Assembly (NCBI GenBank): GCA_036557665.1 | Contig: DATBHG010000044.1 | Location: 1 to 64,000, forward strand | Reading direction: 5' to 3' | DNA from: VAZQ01 sp036557665 | GTDB lineage: Bacteria; Pseudomonadota; Alphaproteobacteria; Rhizobiales; Xanthobacteraceae | Length of the DNA stretch: 64,000 nt | Shown here: piece by piece, positions 58,300 through 64,000 of the stretch | How positions within the stretch are numbered: the first letter of the stretch is position 1 | Layout of the letters: each line of letters starts with the position of its first letter | Program-made: the position numbers and the translations under genes | Notes under the pieces: model-generated | Database searches by the model: none | What the model was told of the DNA's origin: nothing | Seen by the model: the letters and a program-made list of their open reading frames with translations, nothing else

Positions 58300-59685
58300 T
58301 CAGTGCAAGACGCCCTCGCGCTTGAGGTCGTTTGCCGCGTCGTCGAGCGCACGCGCGAGCCGAATGCCGATCTGCTCGATGTCCGGAGCCTCGATCACCA
58401 GGGGCGGAGCGAATACCAGCCTGTCGCCTACCACGCGCAGAATCAGTCCGTGACGCTTGGCCGCCGCCTCGACGCGCGCGCCGACTTTGAGTGCCGCATC
58501 GAAGGCGATGCGCCTTTCTCCATCGCGCATGAGCTCGATGCCGAGGATGAGTCCCGTCCCGCGCACATCGCCGACCAAGGGATGCGCCCTGAGCCGGCCG
58601 AGGGTCGACTGCAGCAGAGGGCCCAGCCGCCTGGCGCGCGCCACGATGTCGATCTCGGCGTAGATCTTTTGCACTTCCAGCGCGACAGCACATGCGACGG
58701 GGTGACCGGCATAGGTATAGCCATGGGCAAAATTCCCGAATCGATCGGACTGCGCCAGCATGGCATCATGCACTCGCTGGCTCACCAGCACCGCCGAGAT
58801 CGGCTGCATCGCAGCCGAAAGCGCCTTCGCGGCGGTGATCATGTCCGGGCGGAGCGAATAGGTCTGTGAGCCCCACATCTCGCCGGTGCGGGCAAAGCCG
58901 CAGATCACCTCGTCCGCAACAAACAGGATGTCGTATTGGCGCAGCACCGCCTGGATCTTTTCAAAATACCCATCCGGCGGCAGGATCGCACCGCCAGCGC
59001 CCATGATCGGCTCGGCAAAGAAGGCGGCCACGGTCTCCGGTCCTTCCGCTTGGATCAGTCGATCGAGCGCGTGCGCCATGCGCGTGGAGAACTCCGTCTC
59101 GCTCTCGCCCGGTTCATGCCGGCGGTAATAGTGCGGAAACTCGGTGTGCTTGAACGGGGCGAACGGCAGACCGAAGCCGGCATGCATGTCGGGCTTGCCC
59201 GAGAGGCTGACGGCCGCGCAGGTGTTGCCGTGATACGCCATCTGGCGCGCGATGATCTTGACCCGCTGCGGCTCACCGCGGGCATGCCAGTAATACCACG
59301 CGAGCTTGATCGCGGTGTCGTTCGCCTCGGAGCCGGAGCATTGGAACAGCACGCGCGCCATCGGCACAGGCGCGATCCGCAGAAGCGTCTCGGCAAGTGC
59401 AATCGCCGGCTCGTTCGAGCGATGACGGTAGAGATGGTAGTAGCCCAGCCGGCGCATCTGCTCGTGGGCGACCTTGGCCAATCGCTCGGACCCGAAGCCC
59501 AGGGAGGCGCACCACAGACCTGCAACCGATTCGATGTAATCCCGCCCGGCCTCGTCGAACACGCGACAGCCATCCCCGCGCGCGATGACCAGCGGGCCTT
59601 CCTGCTGGTGAAGGCGCAGATTCGTCTGCATGTGCACGAGGCTTGCTATGTCGCGCGCCTCGATCGAGTTCGGGATGTAGGTCAC
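58300..59685 (-). CDS. Class III (omega) aminotransferase
   Basis: A 461-residue PLP enzyme, fold type I, subgroup III. It opens DIASLVHMQTNLRLHQQEGP, has VLFQCSGSEANDTAIKLAWYY (PLP phosphate), AFFAEPIMGAGGAI, FVADEVICGFARTGEMWGSQ (catalytic Asp) and the PLP Lys in ITAAKALSAAMQPISAV. This is the omega-amino acid:pyruvate transaminase branch. It overlaps the end of the hydantoinase-B gene in ATGA, so it is translationally coupled to the hydantoinase genes. A route from a cyclic amide or hydantoin to an aldehyde via an amino acid is suggested by the context. Confidence 0.85.
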   Translation of the reverse strand: MTYIPNSIEARDIASLVHMQTNLRLHQQEGPLVIARGDGCRVFDEAGRDYIESVAGLWCASLGFGSERLAKVAHEQMRRLGYYHLYRHRSNEPAIALAETLLRIAPVPMARVLFQCSGSEANDTAIKLAWYYWHARGEPQRVKIIARQMAYHGNTCAAVSLSGKPDMHAGFGLPFAPFKHTEFPHYYRRHEPGESETEFSTRMAHALDRLIQAEGPETVAAFFAEPIMGAGGAILPPDGYFEKIQAVLRQYDILFVADEVICGFARTGEMWGSQTYSLRPDMITAAKALSAAMQPISAVLVSQRVHDAMLAQSDRFGNFAHGYTYAGHPVACAVALEVQKIYAEIDIVARARRLGPLLQSTLGRLRAHPLVGDVRGTGLILGIELMRDGERRIAFDAALKVGARVEAAAKRHGLILRVVGDRLVFAPPLVIEAPDIEQIGIRLARALDDAANDLKREGVLH

Positions 59686-61430
59686 GCGGCATCCTCCTTC
59701 GATTCAGCGGCCGTCCGCAGCGCTTCCGGATCTGCAATGGCGTAATCGCGCTCCGCGGCCGCCACGCTGACGTATCCGTTGAGAAGATCGCGACCCACCG
59801 CGGCGCGATCGCGCTGCGCCGCGGCACCGAAGCCGCCTGAACCAGGGGTGCGCATGGTGATCACCGCGCCTGCGGGCGCGTGGAACGCGCCCTTGCTTGG
59901 CAGATGCCGGCTCGCGCCGTCCGGGGTGGTGAGCGTGACCAGCGCCGCCGCTCCAGCCTGGCCTCCGAGCAAGCCGAAGGGCGGCGACGTCATGCGCTCC
60001 ATGCACAGCGCCCCGGTGGCATCCGCGCCTTCCAGCATGCGCCAGACCCGCACTGCTCCGCAGCCGCCGCGAAAACGCCCGGCGCCGCCCGAGTCCGGAT
60101 CGATCTCGTAGCGCTCGATGCGTACGGGGAACGCGGTTTCCAGGACTTCCACCGGGGTGTTCATGGTGTTGGAGATGCCGCTGGCGATGCAGTTGATTCC
60201 GTCCTTGTTCGGACGAGCGCCGAAACCGCCCTTGACGGTCTCATAGGAGATGTACGGCCGCCGCGTGCGCGGATCGATGCCGCCGAGAGTGAGGATGGCG
60301 GAAGTCCCCTGGCTGCATGCCATCACCTGCCGCGGCATGAAATGGGCAAGCGCGCCCATCACCATGTCCGCGACCCGATGCGATATCTCGTGGTTTGCAT
60401 AGACCACGGGGGCCGGAAAGTCGGCATTTACCACAGAGCCTTTGAGTGCCTTTATTTGAACAGCACGCCAGCAGCCCGAGTTGGGGGGAATCAGATTGCC
60501 CGGGTCGACCGCAGTCTTGATCCCGCAGAAGACACCCGAGGCGGTCACCGAGAGCGGCGCGTTCATCGGTCCCTTGACCTGCGGGTCGGTGCCATCAAAG
60601 TCCACAACCAGCCGATCGCGTGTTTTCCGGATGGACAAGCGAATCTTGAACCGAGCGTCCCTGCCGGAGGGGTCATCGGCGATGCCATCGCCGTCGCAGA
60701 AGTCTTCGAACGCGCCTTCGCCGTCTGGAAGGTCCGTCAGACTCGCACGCATGAGCCGCTCGGAATAGTCCATCACCTGCGCCATGTAGCCGATCAGCGC
60801 CTCGCTGCCGTAGCGCTGTGCGAGCCCGGTGAGCCGTTGGGTTGCCCGCAGGGTCGACGCAAGCTGCGCGCCAAGGTCGCCCTTGCGTTCATCCGGCGTG
60901 CGGACATTCGCCAGAATGAGCCTCTCGAGCTCCGTGTTGAGCACGCCGCGGCTGAACAGGCGCAGTGGTGGAATGCGCAGTCCTTCGCCGAAGATCTCCG
61001 TCACCGCGCCGTAGCTGCCGGGCGTGCCCGAGCCGACATCGGGCCAGTGAGCGCGCAGGCAGGCATAGCCGAGCAGCCGCCCATCGTGGAACGCGGGCCT
61101 GATCACATTGACATCGGGCAGGTGGCTGCCGCCGAAATACGGGTCGTTATGCACGAACACGTCGTTGTCGTGGACGTCCCCCGCAAAAGCCGTGACCACC
61201 GCACGCACCGCATCCGGCATCGAGCCGAGGTGGATGGGCAGATCGGGCCCTTGCGCTACCATTTCCCCCTGCGCATCGAATATTCCGCAGGAGTAATCGC
61301 CGGCCGACTTGAGCAGCGGAGAGTAGGCGGTCTTGGCGAGGACGACGCGCATCTCCTCGGCGGTCTTATAGAGACTGTTCTTGACGATCTCGAAAGTCGC
61401 CGGGTCGTCGTGCCGCACTGTCTCTTGCAT
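59682..61430 (-). CDS. Hydantoinase B/oxoprolinase family protein
   Basis: A 582-residue HyuB-like subunit. It opens DPATFEIVKNSLYKTAEEMR, has VFVHNDPYFGGSHLPDVN and ends with PGSGGFGAAAQRDR and the typical Gly-rich strand GGCGAVRVW. With HyuA it forms the ATP-dependent N-methylhydantoinase, 5-oxoprolinase or acetone-carboxylase-like enzymes. Only 3 bases separate it from the HyuA gene upstream, and its end overlaps the aminotransferase. The substrate cannot be read, but the pair is complete. Confidence 0.88.
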   Translation of the reverse strand: MQETVRHDDPATFEIVKNSLYKTAEEMRVVLAKTAYSPLLKSAGDYSCGIFDAQGEMVAQGPDLPIHLGSMPDAVRAVVTAFAGDVHDNDVFVHNDPYFGGSHLPDVNVIRPAFHDGRLLGYACLRAHWPDVGSGTPGSYGAVTEIFGEGLRIPPLRLFSRGVLNTELERLILANVRTPDERKGDLGAQLASTLRATQRLTGLAQRYGSEALIGYMAQVMDYSERLMRASLTDLPDGEGAFEDFCDGDGIADDPSGRDARFKIRLSIRKTRDRLVVDFDGTDPQVKGPMNAPLSVTASGVFCGIKTAVDPGNLIPPNSGCWRAVQIKALKGSVVNADFPAPVVYANHEISHRVADMVMGALAHFMPRQVMACSQGTSAILTLGGIDPRTRRPYISYETVKGGFGARPNKDGINCIASGISNTMNTPVEVLETAFPVRIERYEIDPDSGGAGRFRGGCGAVRVWRMLEGADATGALCMERMTSPPFGLLGGQAGAAALVTLTTPDGASRHLPSKGAFHAPAGAVITMRTPGSGGFGAAAQRDRAAVGRDLLNGYVSVAAAERDYAIADPEALRTAAESKEDAA

Positions 61431-61433
61431 GGG

Positions 61434-63533
61434 TTATCCGTTGTTGTCGTGTGTCAGCAGCACGCAGCCGTCCTGGTTCATCGCGGCCCGCCATCCCGGC
61501 GGGACAAGAATCGTCGAATCGAGTGATTCGATCACGGCCGGGCCGCGCACTTCGTATCCCGCGGGCATGCGTGCTCGATCGTAGATTGCTGCATCGAAAA
61601 GTCCGGTTTGCCTGAACCAGAGCGCACGTTTGCCCTTGAGCGCATCCGAGCCCGCAGCTGCAGGTTCGTCGCGAATCGACAGGGACGGGATCGCGCCGAT
61701 TGCGGCGACGCGAACGCTCACGATCTGCACAGGCTCGCTGCGATTGTCGTGGCCATAAGTCTGAAGGTGCCGCTCGTGAAACGTTTCCGCGATCTGGCCG
61801 AGCGCCGTTTCGTCCACCGGACGCCGCGAGGCCGCTATTGCTAGCTCGTAGGATTGGCGTGCATAGCGCACATCGACGGAACGATCGAGCCGCCGTTGCT
61901 CTGCCGCGATCCCGGCGCGGTCGAGCATCGCCGCGCCTTCCTGCTCGAGGGCGAGAAATGCCGCTTCCACCAGGCCCGGCAGGTTTGCAGCCTCGGTCGC
62001 TCCGGGCGCGCAGTGCAATGTGCGCACGTAATCGCGCTTCAACTCGCTGCCGACGAGTCCCAGCGCCGAAAAGGCGCCGGGGATCGGCGGGCAGACGATC
62101 TCGCTGATGCCGAGCTCGGTTGCGAGCGCGGCGGCATGCAGCGGTCCAGCTCCGCCGAAAGCGGCAAGCACAAAGTCACGCGGGTCATGTCCGCGCTGCA
62201 CGGATACGATCTTGAGCACCTCGGCCATGGAATGATTGACGATGTCGATCACCGCAGCCGAGGCAGTTCGCACATCCACGCCAAGCGGATCGGCAAGCCG
62301 CTTGCGCACGGCGGCCTCCGCGGCTGCATGATCGATGGCGAGCTCGCCGCCGAGTAAAGACCCCTTGTCGAGATAGCCGAGCAGGAGGTCGCAATCCGTG
62401 ACCGTTGGCTCGCTGCCGCCGCGGCCGTAGCAGACCGGGCCCGGATCGGCGCCGGCACTTTCCGGCCCGACACGCAATGCCCCTCCCCGATCCACCCAGG
62501 CGATCGATCCGCCTCCTGCCGATACCTCGGCAAGGTCGATGACCGGCACCCGGATCGGATGGCCGGTTCCGGTCATCCAGCGCGACATGCTGGATCCGCC
62601 GCCGACCTCATAGTCTGGCGTCGTCTCATATTGTCCGCCACGGATCAGGCTTGCCTTGGCAGTGGTGCCGCCCATGTCGAAGGAAAGAAGATCAGGGCGA
62701 CCGCTTTGACGCGCGAGCAGGACCGCGGCAACGACGCCGGCTGCCGGTCCCGACTCCACGGCAATGGCGGGCATGGCGATCGCCTCGCGTGATTCCAGAA
62801 TCCCGCCGCTCGATCCCATCAGATGCAGCGCGGGCAGCCCCGCGCTGCGGGTGGCCTCCTCGAGGCACTTGAGATAGGAGGCGAGGATCGGCCCCGCATA
62901 GGCGCAAACCGCTGTGGTGCTGCTGCGCTCGAATTCCTTGATCTCGGGCAGGACATCACAGGACAGGTAGACGGGAATGTCCGGCAGCGCGGCGCGCAGC
63001 CGTTCGCCGAGCCTGCGTTCGTGTTGCGGGTTGAGAAAGCTGAACAGGAACGAGACCGCAACCGCGTCTACCCGCGCAGCTTTGAGCGCCGCAATCAGGC
63101 CATCGATCTCTCCTTCAGCCAACGGCGTCACGACCGCGCCGTCGGCGCCGACGCGCTCCGTGATCTCGAAGCGCAGCCGGCGCGGAATCAGGGTCCCGGG
63201 TGCGTCCTGAAAAAGATCGTAGAGGTTCGCGCGCGCGGAGCGCCGCAGCTCCAGCAGGTCACGGAACCCGCGCGTGGTGATGAGCGCCGCGCGCGCCCCG
63301 CGTTCCTGCAGGATGGCGTTGGTAACCACCGTGGTCGCGTGGGAAAGGTGGCCCACGTCGGCCGGCGCTACGCGGTAGCTGCGCATGGCCGCGCCGAGCG
63401 CGTCGAGGACGCCTCGCGTAAGATCCTCCGGAGTGCTCGGTACCTTGGCGACGCCGATCTCTCCGCTGGCATCATCGACCAAAGCCACGTCGGTGAAGGT
63501 CCCGCCGATATCGATACCGATCCGCCAGCCCAT
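61434..63533 (-). CDS. Hydantoinase A/oxoprolinase family protein
   Basis: A 699-residue HyuA-like subunit with an actin-like ATPase core. MGWRIGIDIGGTFTDVALVD is the phosphate-1 loop, LLSFDMGGTTAKASLIRGG the second phosphate region, and GAGPLHAAALATELG the adenosine loop. A start at ATG 63533 was chosen because the family begins there; an open extension upstream is unlike it. It couples ATP hydrolysis to ring opening with HyuB. First gene of the minus-strand operon, divergent from another class III aminotransferase, with a 132-base control gap between. Confidence 0.88.
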   Translation of the reverse strand: MGWRIGIDIGGTFTDVALVDDASGEIGVAKVPSTPEDLTRGVLDALGAAMRSYRVAPADVGHLSHATTVVTNAILQERGARAALITTRGFRDLLELRRSARANLYDLFQDAPGTLIPRRLRFEITERVGADGAVVTPLAEGEIDGLIAALKAARVDAVAVSFLFSFLNPQHERRLGERLRAALPDIPVYLSCDVLPEIKEFERSSTTAVCAYAGPILASYLKCLEEATRSAGLPALHLMGSSGGILESREAIAMPAIAVESGPAAGVVAAVLLARQSGRPDLLSFDMGGTTAKASLIRGGQYETTPDYEVGGGSSMSRWMTGTGHPIRVPVIDLAEVSAGGGSIAWVDRGGALRVGPESAGADPGPVCYGRGGSEPTVTDCDLLLGYLDKGSLLGGELAIDHAAAEAAVRKRLADPLGVDVRTASAAVIDIVNHSMAEVLKIVSVQRGHDPRDFVLAAFGGAGPLHAAALATELGISEIVCPPIPGAFSALGLVGSELKRDYVRTLHCAPGATEAANLPGLVEAAFLALEQEGAAMLDRAGIAAEQRRLDRSVDVRYARQSYELAIAASRRPVDETALGQIAETFHERHLQTYGHDNRSEPVQIVSVRVAAIGAIPSLSIRDEPAAAGSDALKGKRALWFRQTGLFDAAIYDRARMPAGYEVRGPAVIESLDSTILVPPGWRAAMNQDGCVLLTHDNNG

Positions 63534-63665
63534 TGCGGGTATGCTTTTTTCCCTCTGCTCCAGACGCCTGTCCTGCCGCGTCGGGCAGGAGAGTCGGTTA
63601 GGACAACAGCGTGAGCGCGTCAAACTCGCGCCAGCGAGCCGTGAAGTGATATAGAGTGGCGCGCC

Positions 63666-64000
63666 ATGACTCATATTCTTCATCGCCAGACCGGCCATCG
63701 CTATCCCGTTGCTGCACAGGCGCAGGGCGTCATCATCCGCGACAGCGCCGGCAAGGAGTACATCGACGCGTCGAGCGGCGCGGCGGTGTCCTGTCTGGGA
63801 CATTCGCATCCCGACGTGCTCGCGGCGATGCACGAGCAGCTCGACCGCCTCGCCTATGCGCATACCAGCTTCTTCACGACCGAGGCCGCGGAGGAGCTTG
63901 CCGACGAGCTTGTTACGCGGGCGCCGGAAGGGGTCGATCGCGTGTTTTTCGTGAGCGGGGGGTCGGAAGCGATCGAGGCCGCGCTCAAGCTTGCGCGGCA
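63666..64000 (+). CDS. Class III aminotransferase family protein, N-terminal part
   Basis: The first 111 residues of a gene cut by the window edge. TGHRYPVAAQAQGVIIRDSA, GKEYIDASSGAAVSCLGHSH, ERTEEAAEEL-type helix and VFFVSGGSEAIEAALKLAR (PLP-phosphate Gly/Ser motif) are the N-terminal features of the class III family. The rest, with the PLP lysine, is outside. It is divergent from the hydantoinase operon and is likely co-regulated with the aminotransferase at the other end, though the two have different N-termini. Confidence 0.82.
   Translation, partial: MTHILHRQTGHRYPVAAQAQGVIIRDSAGKEYIDASSGAAVSCLGHSHPDVLAAMHEQLDRLAYAHTSFFTTEAAEELADELVTRAPEGVDRVFFVSGGSEAIEAALKLAR

Overview
The window comes from a high-GC alphaproteobacterium, most likely a member of the Hyphomicrobiales (Bradyrhizobium/Xanthobacteraceae side). 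Pointers are an Omp25/RopB-type barrel, a NusA-type C-terminal domain of the alphaproteobacterial kind, an amino acid:carrier-protein ligase of the family characterised in Bradyrhizobium, ExoP/ExoY-like polysaccharide proteins and rhizobial-type palindromic repeats. This placement is inference from protein style; no rRNA is present. No insertion sequence, prophage or CRISPR array was seen.

Region 1 (about 1-10.7 kb) looks catabolic. After the tail of an amidohydrolase come a convergent metallo-beta-lactamase-fold hydrolase, a tiny membrane peptide with a CRP-like site, and a plus-strand set: AhpD/carboxymuconolactone-decarboxylase-like protein, methyltransferase, nitrilase. A tight minus-strand operon converges on it (single-domain gentisate-type cupin, PPOX-like flavoprotein, NMT1/Tau-type ABC importer, truncated acyl-CoA-ligase N-domain). 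It is divergent from a MocR/GntR regulator, with a palindrome in between. An aromatic or nitrile compound is a plausible substrate.

Region 2 (10.7-29.7 kb) is miscellaneous: methyltransferase, alpha/beta hydrolase with a repeat tail, orphan ABC binding protein, membrane proteins, CocE-type hydrolase, ABC exporter, a two-barrel outer-membrane fusion and its single-barrel paralogue, a UPF0182 protein, a universal stress protein followed by a decayed relative, an RlmM-like methyltransferase and two tandem mini-proteins.

Region 3 (30-43.4 kb, plus 54.8-56.3 kb) is a Wzx/Wzy-type exopolysaccharide locus. A seven-gene operon (deacetylase, GH5 hydrolase, GT2, Wzy-like polymerase, two GT4, paralogous GT2) uses 4-base stop/start overlaps. 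It is followed by a Wzx-like flippase, a Wzz/ExoP-like protein with a degenerate P-loop, a GNAT-like acyltransferase and, further on, the WcaJ/ExoY-type priming transferase. No Wza-type export porin is in view.

Region 4 (43.5-54.7 kb) sits inside the polysaccharide locus. It holds a FATP/FadD-type acyl-CoA synthetase, a MetY-MetA-aminotransferase trio, and a carrier-protein module: aa:CP ligase plus acyl-CoA-dehydrogenase-like flavoprotein on one strand, and two carrier proteins, an adenylating enzyme and a short-chain reductase on the other. This reads as a small amino-acid-on-carrier biosynthetic island and is the best candidate for an undescribed pathway.

Region 5 (56.3-64 kb) carries a striking tRNA-like gene with encoded CCA and U73. 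Its anticodon arm is a 7-bp helix capped by a GGAA tetraloop, so it cannot decode in the usual way. Next are a DUF2161 nuclease-like protein, a stand-alone NusA C-terminal domain, and a hydantoinase A/B-aminotransferase operon divergent from a second class-III aminotransferase cut by the window edge.
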